Shown here in pieces: positions 1-14,648 of a stretch of 64,000 bases of DNA. The DNA comes from Neurospora crassa OR74A (lineage: Eukaryota; Ascomycota; Sordariomycetes; Sordariales; Sordariaceae). The stretch's first letter is position 1. Each line of letters starts with the position of its first letter. The notes under the pieces are model-generated. The model was not told the origin of the DNA, ran no database searches, and saw nothing but the letters and a program-made list of their open reading frames with translations. The stretch lies in contig NC_026501.1 of the NCBI RefSeq assembly GCF_000182925.2, positions 5,683,917 through 5,747,916 on the forward strand, read 5' to 3'. The position numbers and the translations under genes are program-made.

Positions 1-467
1 ATGGAGAGGGACGCGTTCCCCGGCTTCCTTAGGATGAAGGCCCTCGGAAACCTCATCCCCCCCACATTGATGCTGCGCCTCATGATTGGTCTTGTGGCTA
101 TGTTCGGTGGCTTCTGGACTGCCTTCACTTTGATTTTCCTGAACGAATCTCGCCAAACAAGGTGTTGGGTATGTCACCAGACCGGCCGCATCTCGTTGAT
201 ATCTCGGTTATCTTACTAACAGTTTACCAGGTTATCCTGCCTTTCACCATTGGAGTTTACTGTCTTTGTTCATATCAGTACTCACTCGACCCCATTCTCG
301 CACTTGTCGGACTCAGTGAATATACCCCTTTCAACTTCTCCCGAGTTCGGGAGCCATACGTCCGAAGACTCCTCGCTCAGAGATCTATGGTGGTTCTCGC
401 CGTCACTGCTGTCGTAGACGCCGCGCTATGCGTCTTGTTCATTCTCGTACCGGGTAAACGACTATGA
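1..467 (+). CDS. Rax1-like RGS/multi-pass membrane protein, C-terminal part only
   Basis: This is the 3' end of a gene that begins left of the window. Exon 1..168 is followed by an intron at 169..230 (GTATGT donor, TACTAAC branch site, CAG acceptor) and a last exon at 231..467, with the frame kept across the junction. The product ends in at least three hydrophobic segments, then a PGKRL tail. The segments and the conserved stretch around LNESRQTRCW and YQYSLDPILAL resemble the C-terminal membrane half of fungal RGS-domain proteins of the Rax1 family, which in yeast help mark bud sites. The RGS domain itself would lie upstream and is not visible. The ATG at position 1 is probably internal. Family assignment is from memory of conserved blocks, so moderate confidence. 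Confidence 0.6.
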
Positions 468-2152
468 TCTGGTACACACGAGATCACGCGGTAATGGGCG
501 GTTTTCTTTTCGGCGTTTTGGTTTGCTTAATTTATTACCATAATACCCATGGGAGCTAGGACGGCACGGAAAATGGGACAATTGGCTTCCCCTGTTCTCG
601 ACAATGCCACGCCGTGTAATTTTTTCTTTGTAATGACGACGACCAGTTACCACTCTTAATCCAGGCGTGGATGTCGATAATCTGGTTTCAATCTTCTTTT
701 TCTATTCAATTGCCTTCTCAACCTACCATTTTGTGTGCTAGCATAAACGAGGGTGGGGTCATACAAGGCCATATTTCTTCTCCACTACGACAACGATGGC
801 GGAAGCTGACGAAGAGTGTCTCTTATTTCATATTTTCCTTGCGACGGGAAAAAGTGATATTTCTACTTGGGGGCAAAAGCGGGTTTCTTGTTTGTTACCT
901 CCACGAACGTTATGAGACAAATGAAGCTTGCTGTTTTCACATCAGTCAGACCAAACACTCTCCTACGAGAGTAGAGTGGCGCGAGGTGAAGGAACGAGCG
1001 GACGACGATGGACGGCGCAACCACTTCGGTTTGGTTTGGGCGTTATGGTCGGACGGGCTTCTTACTTTACTCCTGGGGCAAAGAAAGGCATACTAGTCAT
1101 GGAATGAAGGCTCGGATCTGACCACGAGTCGTTTTCACTGTCTGGCACCTTCCCCCCCCCCCCCCCCCCGGAGGATCTCTGTGTGAACCCAAAAGGTAAC
1201 ACCACTCGTGCGAGAGTGTGTTATCTGTTTATGTATCGGATTTCCAGACTAGATGTGGGGGTCCGTATTCTGGATAGATACACGATCTTCGTTGTGACAG
1301 GAAACAGCCGAACACACAATTGGCCAATACCACACAATAAGTGTTGGTTTTGTTTCATTGTCACAGTCTGAATACCATTTTCACTACTATCACCACCGAC
1401 CCCCTACATACAACTACTTCTACCCAGTGGCAGCTTGTTAGGACTTACTCCCCAACCAGGCAGGTACAGTAGACAGACTATGAGTGACATCTTTTTGGCT
1501 TAGCTCACTAAATTCTTTGTCCTTTTTTTACTAGTTTTGTTGTTGTTACAACTGTGCAATGAGTGGCTGATAGAGACGTGCTATTGAATGGGTGCCTGGT
1601 TAAATAAGAAATGTGAGTAATAGCTGGTCCGATTCAGCAAAGAAGCTGTTGTGCTGAATCTATGATTTTGTTGAAGTGGGACAACCGGAAGATGAGAAAG
1701 TCACACGAGCCTGTCGTGACTGACACCATCAGGGCCCAGGTGAGAGAGAATCTAGGCCGCTACTGACCCTCATTTATGGGAGTTTCGAATGGCCCTGCGT
1801 GATTCCGAGGGCTGTACTTCCCATGCGGCTAGGTAGTCATCATGTAGAATTGCCAACGCGGAGAACTTTTGGGAATAATCTGATGTACTCGCAGTCTTAA
1901 GCTTTACAACATTTGATTGGTGGATATGATTTTTGAAATTTGCTTTCTATTATTTGGCCTCGAATATAAATCGTAATGATGCTATGTTTCTAGCTGTCAA
2001 TACCGTTCTCCAGCCATTGGCCGGACGAACTAATACCTGGTTTTCTTTGAAGACCATCCATGATCTCAAACTTGCATGACAATATAGTTAAAACAACAAC
2101 CAGCACCTGGCGCTCCGTGATTTTTCCTGAAGTGCTTGGGAAATTTTATCTC
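468..2152. other. Intergenic region, convergent 3' flanks
   Basis: This stretch lies between the end of the Rax1-like gene and the stop codon of csn7, so it should hold both 3' UTRs. Open frames here are short (141 codons at most) and none shows a recognisable domain. The only striking element is a run of 18 cytosines at 1152-1169. I see no RNA gene. Confidence 0.6.
1152..1169. repeat. Poly-C homopolymer, 18 nt
   Basis: Uninterrupted run of 18 C (G on the other strand) in the intergenic region, flanked by CACCTT and GGAGG. Length is likely variable between strains and prone to sequencing error. Confidence 0.9.
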
Positions 2153-3486
2153 CTAGGCGGTCAACTTCCGCTTGCTGCCTCTCTTGGTTTCATCACCCTC
2201 GTCATCCAGATCCATCGTGTCATCATCGATATCCTCTTCCGAGTCATCCATATCGCTGCTTCCTCGCTTTCCAAGAGGCCCCGAGCCTGAGCCAGAGCCC
2301 GTCTCCATACCCCCCAGCGCCGCAAATGAGGTCGAGGAACCCATCAACCCCGCCGCTGCTGAGGGCGATACTGCTGATGGCCCCTCTCTAAAGCTGAGAT
2401 AACTGCCACCACCACTCGTCAGCAAGCTGTTCGTTCCGCTCTGATTGCTTTGGTGATGGTGATGGTGGTTTTGCTGCTGACGTGATTGATTCTGGTGCTG
2501 CTGGTGGCTTCCTCTTTGAGATGACCGGTACCCCTGGGACAAGCCACCACCGCGAGAGTAGCCGCTACCACGAAAGCTACCACCTGCACCGGCACCATCA
2601 CCACCACCACCACCGCCGCGTGTGTTGTTGAACCAAGAGAAGGGCAAAGAGGACGAAGAAGAGGACGGTACCGCACCCTTCTGTTCATCTTCCAACAACT
2701 GCGACATCTTGTTGTTCCACTCTTGTTCCTCGGTCGCCCGCCTGTCCGCCTCATCCCGCAAGTTGGCCATCGTTGCTTCCAGCTCCTGTAGCGTCGCCTG
2801 GCACCGACCCGCCCAGCCCTGCAAGCTCGAGAGCAAGCCGTTCACGCCCCGCGCGGGAACGTCCCGCAAAGCGGCCACGCTGTTGATTTGTACCATTTCG
2901 TTCGCTGGGTCTAGCTGCCCTTCGATAAGACCGGCGTAGATGGCGCTGATCACTAGCTCTTCCAGCTCTCGCGCGCTGGAGAGCTCTAGACGGCGGGTCA
3001 GGGAGGCATAGCTTTGGTTTGGCGGTTGTGCCTGATTATTTTCTCGCTGCATCGCGTCGTAATCGAGAGGGACGTTGCTACCGTCATTGGCTACCAGTGT
3101 GAGGAGGGAGAGCTGGCGCAGCTTCAGCTTCTGATCGTCGTTGAGGGCAGGAAGCGCCGAGGCGTTGGCAATGTAGTCCGCGTAAGTCCCATGGCTGAAA
3201 ATCTGCAGAAGCGTGAGGTAGGAGGAGAACTCGTGGGAGTATTCCAGGGACTGAATTTGAGGTGTCTGAAGAAGTTCGGTGAAGATGAAGGTGTTGGGGG
3301 CGGAGGTCACGCGGGTCACGAGATCTGCCGCCGCGCGCGGGGAAGTGGCAGATTTAGAGAGCACGATGAACGGCTGGAATAAGCAAACTGTGTTAGGTGA
3401 GACTCTCCAATGCTGATGTGACAACTCTCAAGCGGGAGGGATGATGAACCAACCTCGAGGGCGTTGAGAGCTTTGGTTTGCTCCAT
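2153..3486 (-). CDS. csn7: COP9 signalosome complex subunit 7 (PCI domain)
   Basis: Two exons: 3454..3486 encodes MEQTKALNALE, and 2153..3373 encodes the rest, beginning PFIVLSKSATSPRAAADLV. The intron is 3374..3453 (GTTGGT donor, CTAAC, CAG acceptor). The product is 417 aa. The N-terminal helical repeats and winged-helix PCI region (about residues 1-175) match CSN7, a scaffold subunit of the nuclear COP9 signalosome that removes NEDD8 from cullins; in Neurospora the complex affects SCF stability and the circadian clock. A coiled-coil stretch follows (about 195-235), then a long low-complexity tail rich in Gly, His, Gln and Ser (about 240-360), an acidic run and a basic end KRGSKRKLTA that could act as a nuclear signal. 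The tail is longer than in animal CSN7. It is transcribed divergently from the Cu-ATPase gene. The start is the first ATG giving the canonical N terminus. Confidence 0.88.
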
Positions 3487-6025
3487 TGCGAGTTGAGGCA
3501 GGCCGAGTCAGCGGTAGGTCGTGATTCGAGAGACTGGATATTCGAGCTTCGGTACGTGATGTTGTATAAATGTGAAGCGGATACAACGATGGTGGTAAAT
3601 GGGGATAATTCTGGCTTGGACTTAGCTACGGGGTACAGTCACGGCTTGGTGTAGCACGGCATCAGATATGGATGGCGTTGATTGACAGGTCGAGAATGAT
3701 GTCCGACTGCAGCCTTTGGTGGAGTTAACCTGGGGTAGGTACACCCGCCATAAGGCTGAAAGCTCCAACGAGGGAGCAAGTGTGGCTTGCGTTCCAGCGG
3801 GGTACCTCCATCGGCACCGAGCCAGCGCCAGGAGCACCTGCCTCCGGCTTCAATGTCCAAGCTCGCCAAGTACTAAGCGTAAAAAGCCATGAAACTGAAA
3901 TCTATCTGCACGGTACGACTTTGTGGGCAATTACGTACTGTGGTCGCGAGCGAAAGTAAAAACCCCCCTGTCAGGTACTTTTTTGCACGGACACTATGCG
4001 TTTAGTACCTACCCCACCTAATTAAACTTACCCATCACACCAAGTATGGGTTTCATAATGCTCAATATGTAATCCCAGTACAGCTTTGATGCTTAATGTG
4101 TACATGGTATGGTGTTTCTCGCAGCCGGAGGTAGCGGTTAGCTTTCCCAGCTCTTGTACGTCTCTCTCTTTTCTTGTTGCTCTTGAGACTGCTGTGCTGA
4201 TGGAGCACTTTTGGCGCCAAATTGGCTGTGTCAAAGTCACGTTTTGAAACGACAAGCCGCGCCTGTTGGTGACCAGCATTTGCGAATCTAGGCGCAAGGG
4301 GTCCCCTGAAACATCGGGATGGCAACGCGTTTGAAGTGGAGAAATCTAGACAAAGAGATCAGGAGTAATCGCCGTGACGCCACGATATCTCTGAAGATGT
4401 GAACTGCCAGTTTTCAATCTGATTCTTCCTTTTCAAAATATAGTGTTGCACAGTATGCCCGTGGTTCATACAGCGTGGCGATGAAGACACTCCCGCTATT
4501 CCCAAGACCCTTCCCATGTTGTGGTGTTGCTGAAGGCAGTACGTTCTTTGGTGCCATCCTATCGGTACCTCTATGATCGGGGAGTTCACATGGCAATTCC
4601 TGAAAGGTCCAATCGTTGAGAGGCTTTTGTTGTTTGCGTTGGTGAGTGGTGCGATCGGTAAAAATCGCGGGTTTCTAACAAGGAGGTGCAGGTCGTAGGT
4701 AGCACTGGGACATGAATGCCGATCCAAGCCGCACCTCATGTGACGACTCGTCAATATTGGACCTCTTGATTGTTGGAAGTGTGAAGCAGAATCCCGAAAA
4801 ATATAGCAGAATGCGGCATGGAAATTGAGTTTGTGACTCTACTCAGCCCTTTCGACCATCAAGCGAGGCCATAAGCTCGCTGGATTTCTCAGCCCCTCTT
4901 GCCCGAGTGTTGTGTTACACCGACCACAACTGTTTCGGTCAAGCTGAGCAAGCAAGCCATAGCACGGGAAGCATGACTCGAGATCAGGATTATGTGTCGT
5001 AGTAAGTAAGCTCAGCAAGGTAAGCAGCCATGATCACTAATCGGGCAAAGGTCAGAAGTGCAGGCCAAAACTCAATGGCAATCCAACATATAGACTATGT
5101 ACATGGGTACATATGTCCTGGCTCTCGTCCTGCGTAGGTACAATGTTATCTTGCATGATGCCTTGTGATACCTTTTCGGACAAGATTATACGAGATTGCT
5201 GGGTTGTTTCTGTCTGTATTGGTTCAATGTATGATAGACGCCTGTCTGGCGCAATACCACGAGAAAGAATCGCACAGACTTTGTGTTCCTACCTACTATA
5301 CCGGTTGTTGACGATAACTCGGGGTCCCAGGGGCACTGAATGGCAGTCCGGTAGGTCTCGGTCACTCGGATCTCGCCCCACCCCACTTCGTGAATTGCCC
5401 TGAAGGCTCCCGCTCAGATCCCGTTTCACGCCATAGGTAGGAGAAAGTGTCAGTGGTAAGAGACCCCTGTGTGCATTCTCAAGGAACCGTAGAAGTACGC
5501 TGTGAGTGGCTGACAAACCTTCAGTCGATGGAGGATTCTTCTCAACCCCTTCCCGCTCATGTTTCCAAAGTTCCTTTCTCAAGCCCCACCCCCCCCTCCC
5601 CGGTTGCGTCCCTCCACTCTCCCGGGTTCCTCGTCAAAGTTGCCAGCTCCCTGCTGCAGGTTTGGCGCCATTTGGTCTCATGTAACGGTACCGAAAGCTC
5701 CGCTATGCCTTCGATATTAACACCCGTCCTTATTCACACTCATTCCTCCACTACATATTAACTGCATCGACTTCGCCAACACCATCGCTGGAAGCTGGCG
5801 CCTACTTTACCCTTTTAACTCTTTTGCGCAAAAGCGGTGGTCCCGGGTCGTCTCCCATATGAGCCGCCCTCCGAACACAGCGTGCTTTTCTCCTATGTTT
5901 TAGCCTAGGGGCTCTTGTTTCGGAATCACTGCGCTTCGAAATCTCGCTTTCCGCATGTCATTTGCGCTGCAGCGTATTTGATAAAACATCTGCCTCGTTG
6001 TACGAGCTCTTGCGGAACCAGCAAG
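3487..6025. other. Divergent promoter region of csn7 and the Cu-ATPase gene
   Basis: 2.5 kb between two divergent genes, with no credible coding sequence. The csn7-proximal 550 nt carries many GGTAC/GTACC words (near 3552, 3631, 3737, 3800, 3911, 3975 and 4007). The side next to the Cu-ATPase has a pyrimidine-rich tract at about 5530-5640, typical of fungal core promoters. Several ATG-headed frames of 60-130 codons occur on both strands but show no domain or exon partner. Confidence 0.55.
5859..5981 (+). promoter_or_regulatory. Candidate upstream ORFs in the Cu-ATPase 5' leader
   Basis: Upstream of the Cu-ATPase start at 6026 there is a 14-codon frame at 5859..5903, with a nested in-frame ATG-TTT-TAG at 5895..5903, and an 8-codon frame at 5955..5981. 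Whether they are in the mRNA depends on the transcription start, which I cannot see; the CT-rich tract near 5600 would place them in the leader. Confidence 0.35.
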
Positions 6026-9000
6026 ATGGCACCAGCATATATACAAGTCCCATCTGGGCATATGGCTACCACAACCCTCAAGGTTGAGGGCATGACGTGA
6101 GTCGCACAATACTTGACTTTGTCTCGGCTCCCTCGGAGGTGTGGAGAAGACATGGTGACTGACTTCACGCAGATGCGGCGCCTGCACTTCGGCCGTGGAA
6201 GCTGGCTTCAAGGGCGTCAATGGAGTTGGTAGCGTATCGGTCAGCCTGGTAATGGAACGCGCCGTGGTCATGCACGACCCCGACCAGATAACCGCGGACA
6301 AAATCAAACAGATCATCGAAGACCGAGGGTTCGACGCCGAGGTGCTGGCCACCGACCTCCCGACGCCTATGATCGCCAGGCACCCCGAACAAGACCTGGA
6401 AGCTTCCGATGACTCCCCATTAATGATCACTACTGTCGCAATCGAGGGCATGACATGCGGCGCTTGCACATCAGCGGTCGAAAACGCATTCAAGGACGTA
6501 TCCGGCGTACGACATTTTAGCATTTCCCTACTCTCCGAGAGAGCTGTTATCGAGCATGACCCGACACTGTTGAGTGCCGATGGCATCTGCGAAGCTATTG
6601 AAGACCGCGGATTTGGGGCGACTGTTGTTGAGAGTGTCCATAAGCAGCCCGAGAGAGAATCTGTTCCCGGCGCGGCGACATCCTCCCAACCGTCAAATGC
6701 GACCACGACAGTAGCTATCGAGGGTATGACTTGCGGCGCCTGCACTTCAGCTGTGGAACAAGGATTCAAGGATGTGAACGGGGTTCTGAAATTCAACATC
6801 AGCCTTCTCGCTGAGCGAGCGGTTATTTTGCACGATCCAACGTTATTGCCGGCTGACAAGATCGTCGAGATCATCGAAGATCGTGGGTTTGATGCCAAGA
6901 TTCTAACCAGTACATTTGACCAGCCCAGTCAGTCTGGGGGTACTTCGACAGCACAATTCAAGATCTATGGAAATATTGACGCTGCCGCGGCCAACAAGCT
7001 AGAAGATGCGGTTCTTGCGCTGCCCGGAGTCGCCAGTGCCAAACTGGCCATTGCGACATCCAGGCTGACTGTCACCCATTTACCTAATGTTACAGGACTT
7101 CGAGCTATTGTCGAGACCGTCGAAGGCGCTGGTTTCAATGCCCTTGTGGCAGACAATGATGACAATAATGCCCAGCTGGAGTCGCTCGCCAAGACGCGAG
7201 AAATCAACGAATGGAAGCAGGCGTTCAGAATCTCGGCTGCTTTCGCTATCCCGGTCTTCTTTATCAGCATGATCTTGCCAATGTTCCTGAAGTTCCTTGA
7301 CTTCGGCAAGGTCAGACTAATTCCAGGTCTATACCTTGGAGATGTGGTCTGCTTAGTTCTCACGATACCGGTTCAGTTTGGCATCGGAAAGCGCTTCTAT
7401 GTTTCGGCATGGAAGTCAATAAAACATAAATCGCCGACTATGGATGTCCTTGTTGTTCTCGGCACCTCGTGTGCTTTCTTCTTCAGCATTGTCGCCATGG
7501 TCGTCTCAATATTATTTCCTCCGCACACCCGGCCGAGCACCATCTTCGATACCAGTACCATGCTGATCACCTTCATCACCTTTGGCCGTTTCCTCGAGAA
7601 TCGGGCCAAGGGTCAGACATCCAAGGCACTCTCACGCCTCATGTCCTTGGCTCCATCGATGGCTACCATTTATGCAGACCCCATCGCGGCGCAAAAGGCT
7701 GCCGAGGGTTGGGATCGTAACGCAGACTCTTCCGACTCTCAAGAGCCGCGTGAAGGCAATGCAGCGGATGAGAAGGTCATTCCTACAGAGCTTATCCAGG
7801 TCGGCGACATCGTTCTCGTTCGTCCTGGTGATAAGATTCCCGCAGATGGTGTTATTGTTATGGGTGAGACATATGTCGACGAAAGTATGGTTACTGGAGA
7901 AGCCATGCCCGTCCAGAAGAAAAAGGGAAGCCTGTTGATCGGTGGCACTGTCAACGGCGCGGGGCGAGTTGACTTTCGTGTCACTCGTGCAGGCCGGGAC
8001 ACCCAGCTCAGCCAGATTGTCAAGCTGGTCCAAGACGCTCAGACAACTCGTGCTCCCATTCAACGCCTGGCGGACACTCTGGCTGGCTACTTCGTGCCAA
8101 TGATTCTGTTCCTTGGTATGATGACATTTTTCACTTGGATGATCCTGAGCCATGTCCTGTCCACTCCCCCGAAGATCTTCTTGGAGGACGCAAGTGGTGG
8201 CAAGATCATGGTGTGCATCAAACTTTGCATTTCCGTCATTGTATTCGCTTGTCCCTGTGCTCTCGGCCTCGCAACGCCTACTGCCGTCATGGTAGGCACA
8301 GGTGTTGGTGCGGAAAACGGCATTCTGGTCAAGGGTGGTGCTGCTCTCGAGACGATTACCAAGATCACTCAAGTGGTTCTCGACAAGACTGGCACCATCA
8401 CGTATGGAAAGATGAGCGTCGCCAAAACCAACATTGTTCCCGTATGGCTGGATAATGACTGGCGCCGTCGTCTATGGTGGACTCTCGTGGGCCTGGCTGA
8501 AATGGGCAGTGAACACCCCGTCGGCAAAGCGGTCCTCAACGCAGCCAAAACAGAGCTTGGTCTTGAGGCGGAAGAAACAATCGATGGTACCATTGGCAAC
8601 TTTACTGTAGCCGTGGGTCAGGGCATTACCGCAGAGGTTGAGCCAGCTACTTCCCTGGAGAGGACGCGTTACCGTGTACACGTGGGCAACATTCGTTTCC
8701 TCCGGGACAACGACATCGAGGTCCCCGAATCCGCAATCAACGCCGCCGAAGAAATCAACGAAGCCGCCGCCAGCTCTCGCTACAAGTCCACCCCCTCCAA
8801 CACTCCAGCCGGCACCACCACCATCTTCATTGGTATCGACGGTAAATACGCCGGCCACCTCTGTCTTTCTGACACCATCAAAGACGGTGCCGCCGCCGCC
8901 ATCGCCGTTCTCCACCGCATGGGCGTAAAGACTGCCATCGTCACCGGCGACCAACGCAGCACCGCTATCGCCGTCGCCTCCGCCGTCGGGATCGACCCGG

Positions 9001-9647
9001 AGGACGTCTACGCCAGCGCCTCGCCCGACCAGAAACAAGCCATCATTCAACAACTCCAGTCGCGCGGCGCCGTCGTCGCCATGGTCGGCGACGGCATCAA
9101 CGACTCTCCAGCCCTCGCCACCGCAGACGTCGGCATCGCCATGAGTTCCGGGACAGACGTAGCCATGGAGGCTGCCGACGTGGTGCTCATGCGGCCCAAC
9201 GACCTGATGGACATCCCTGCCGCGCTGCACCTCGCCCGCACCATCTTCCGACGCATCAAGATGAACCTGGCGTGGGCATGCATGTATAACCTGATTGGCC
9301 TGCCATTTGCCATGGGCATCTTTTTGCCGTTTGGGTACCACCTGCATCCCATGGGCGCGGGCGCCGCTATGGCGGCTAGCAGTGTTAGTGTTGTGGTCAG
9401 CAGCTTGTTCCTCAAGTTCTGGGCCAGGCCGAAGTGGATGGATAAGACGCTTAATGAGTTTGAGATGGACACGATTGGTGGTGGTCCTATTAAGGGGCGC
9501 ATGAAGAAGCGCGGTGCCGGATGGGGATTGTTTGGTGGGGTTGTTAGCAAGGTCCGAGATCTCCTGGGTGTCGGTGCGGCGAGGAGGAATATGGATGATG
9601 GGTATGTCCCGCTTGATAACCTTGATGCGGCTGAGCATGCTGTGTAG
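6026..9647 (+). CDS. ccc2: Copper-transporting P1B-type ATPase (CCC2/ATP7 family)
   Basis: Exon 1 is 6026..6096 and exon 2 is 6173..9647; the intron 6097..6172 (GTGAGT..GCAG) interrupts the first copper-binding loop, so splicing restores MTCGAC. The product is 1,181 aa. Three N-terminal HMA domains carry CxxC copper sites, and a fourth HMA-like fold (from about residue 285) has lost the cysteines. The core has all Cu+-ATPase marks: TGE in the actuator, CPC in the membrane (about residue 717), the phosphorylation site DKTGT (Asp about 761), SEHPVG in the nucleotide domain, GDGIND (about 996), and the late membrane motifs YN and MxxSS. It pumps cytosolic Cu+ into the Golgi lumen to load multicopper oxidases such as laccase and Fet3, receiving copper from an Atx1-type chaperone. 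The symbol follows the yeast orthologue. Function is secure by family. Confidence 0.95.
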
Positions 9648-10896
9648 GGCGTTTAGGGTGTTTCCATAGCTGAGAGAGAGAAGGAGGAAGAAAGAGAAAG
9701 AAAGAGAAAGACCTACAAAGAAAAGAGTATGGAAATAAGGAACAGTCGGCTCCTACGTACATACGGACGGAAACGAAACAGAACATGGGAAGTAACGGGG
9801 CAAGTAGCAGTAAGAGCATGATATCCGGAGTTTCTTCTTGGTGTTTTTCTTTTCTTTTCTTGAATGGAGGGTCGCTTTGCCACTCAGCTTTTTTGTTTTA
9901 CGAACGAATTCTCTTTGGATATACTAGTAGGCAGCCAGAAAACAGAGAGCAGTGAATGTGTTTTTGATCATTCTCACTTCTAACAAGTCTTGAACATCCA
10001 GTGAATACCGAGTAGTTCATACGTGCGAATTTATCTCGCTCAAAGGTAATTATGTGTTCTCTATATGCTACCGCACTTCAGAAAGACAGTTGAACGGTTT
10101 GAGATCACCAGTTTGGTGTTCCTCCTTGGTCGCTTCTGTAGCCGCTACATTCGCGACGTCCACTTTCTTTTAGATGTTCAGAATTAATTTCCAGTCGGTG
10201 TCTGCCGTCTGATAACTTTGAGACAAGTGAGTACGAGGGAATTACGCATTTCATATATACAGAGATCTTGATGCGTTTATTTCGCCTGATTTTGATATAC
10301 GGATGAAACTTGCATGAAGCAGGTACCATAACAGAATTGGAAAAGCACACATGTCGAGTACGAAACGTTGGTTCACCTGAAGCATATGAAGAGTTGATGA
10401 TGAGCGAGCAGGCCAGAAAACAATAGACGCCGAGCGGTTCTAACGAAAAAGAAAGAAAAAAAAGAAAAAAAAGGGAATAAGGGTAAGTTAAGTGGCAGCT
10501 TGGTATTCATAGAACTCCTCCCCCATCCATCATCACACTCATATCTTGCCAGTATTTCCCCCCTCTCCGCAACCGTATCCGTACCGCCCTTAGCATAAAA
10601 CGTACGCAAATATAGGGAAAGCAGCAGGCAAAGTCTCCTTGCGATGTATCAAACTGTACAAGATCCCGAATCAAGCGTATTCCTGACTTTCCGAAAATGC
10701 GATCACAAGAGCAAAACGAGTGCTGGCTATCCCCTTTTAACCGCCTCGCGGATTATTGTGAGACGGTCGTCAACCACTGGTTACCATGTTTGGTGAGTTC
10801 GTTCGGTTGCTAAAGGGCGTGTATTGCGGAATTAACCGAGCGTGGATATTGTACCCGGGCAGAGTAAGGGCATTGTCATTAAGTGTAGCCAGCACT
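9648..10896. other. Convergent 3' flanks of the Cu-ATPase and ARF1 genes
   Basis: 1.25 kb between two stop codons, so mostly 3' UTR and terminators. A purine tract of GA and GAAA units follows the Cu-ATPase stop (about 9671-9730), and an A-rich tract lies at 10441-10475. No coding sequence is supported. Confidence 0.6.
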
Positions 10897-13325
<2,429 letters not shown>

Positions 13326-14203
13326 ATGCAGTTCCTCACAGCAGCTAAGCTGCTGCTCTCGGCCAGCTTGTTCGGCGCCGCCGCCGCTCACAACATCGTC
13401 CTTCCCGCCCACGGCCGCGAATGCTTCCACGAGAACCTCCATCGCGATGACAAGATGACGGTGACCTTCCAGGTCGGCGACCGCGAGTTTGGCAGTGCCG
13501 GTAATCTCGACATCGATTTCTGGGTGCGTCGTCCCCTTCGTATCACCTTTCCTCACGTAGCCCGACCGCCAATCTACTACTGTTCATCATCATCGATCTT
13601 CGATTCTTCGACCAGACACCGAACAAGAACCTTGCAAGAAAGAGACCTGCAACAGAGAAGCTAACAAGGGCCGATGCATAGATCACCAACCCCCTAAACC
13701 AATACGAGACCTTTGAAAAGTCTATATCCAACGGCGATTTTTCGTTCGAGGCCAAGCACGACGGCAAGTATGTGTATTGCTTCGGCAACGAGCATTGGGG
13801 CGCCAACACCAAGGAGGTTTCGTTCAACGTGCACGGCATCGTGTACATTTCCGAGGCGGACGCGCCCCAAGACCCACTCGAGGTTGAGGTGCGCAAGCTG
13901 TCAGAGATGTTGGAGATGGTCAAGGACGAGCAGAGCTACATTGTCGTGCGCGAGCGCACCCACCGTAACACGGCCGAGAGCACCAACGCCCGCGTCAAGT
14001 GGTGGAACCTGTTTATCGTTGGCGTCGTGGTGGGCGAGTCCCTGTTCCAAGTCTGGTGGTTGAAGAGGTTCTTTGAGGTATGTTGACAACTCTTTCAAGG
14101 ACTCTGGCAGGAAGGGAGAGGAAGAAGAAGAAGGCTAGGAGACATGGCTAGGACTCAAGAGCTAACCCCTGAACTCCTGATCTAGGTCAAGCGGGTTATT
14201 TGA
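13326..14203 (+). CDS. emp24: p24 family cargo receptor, beta subfamily (Emp24/TMED2)
   Basis: Three exons: 13326..13523, 13682..14077 and 14186..14203, the last only six codons (VKRVI, stop). The introns keep phase 0; the product is 203 aa, the usual p24 length. It has a signal peptide (about 1-21, ending GAAAAH), a lumenal GOLD domain with the paired cysteines in HGRECF and YVYCFG, a membrane-proximal coiled coil (about 115-165), one transmembrane helix (about 174-193) and a cytosolic tail KRFFEVKRVI. The FF and terminal hydrophobic pair are COPII/COPI sorting signals, and the tail is almost that of TMED2 (p24-beta). p24 proteins cycle between ER and Golgi as heteromers and select GPI-anchored and other cargo. 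The subfamily call rests on the tail and on the LDIDFW block. Confidence 0.92.
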
Positions 14204-14648
14204 ACTGGACCCCGATACTGCCTCCCCATCGGATGGAATACTCCCCCCCTCATCAATAACAACAACAATTTCATAATACTTAAGTCGCTTTATACGACAA
14301 GTTGCTTTGGGAACCATTCATATTTGGGCGCTTGGGATGGGTCAGCCGGATGGGGATACGAAAACAAATGATATGATAATGGAACTGCCTACTACATGAC
14401 GAACGAAAATCTAGCGTGTCTCACGCATGTGAACCATGTAATCAAGATGTCCCGGGGAAAGATATCTTCCATTTCCCGATTCTATGTCTAATATTACTGC
14501 ATGATGCATTGCCATCTAGGTCATATTCACCAACGCCACTCCCAACCTGTTCAAAGCTTCTCCAAACTCAAGACACTTGAGGCCAAAGCAGAGTTATCAC
14601 TAGACATATCACCCAAACGCCGCTCAACGAAATAAACAAGCAAAACAT
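14204..14648. other. Convergent 3' flanks of emp24 and the DUF3405 gene
   Basis: 445 nt between two stop codons, AT-richer than the genes and probably all 3' UTR. No feature is recognised beyond that. Confidence 0.6.

Noticed and set aside
8472-9638. 388-codon minus-strand frame opposite the Cu-ATPase
   Set aside because: Antisense shadow of the GC-rich nucleotide-binding region of a certain gene; no ATG-proximal features or domains.
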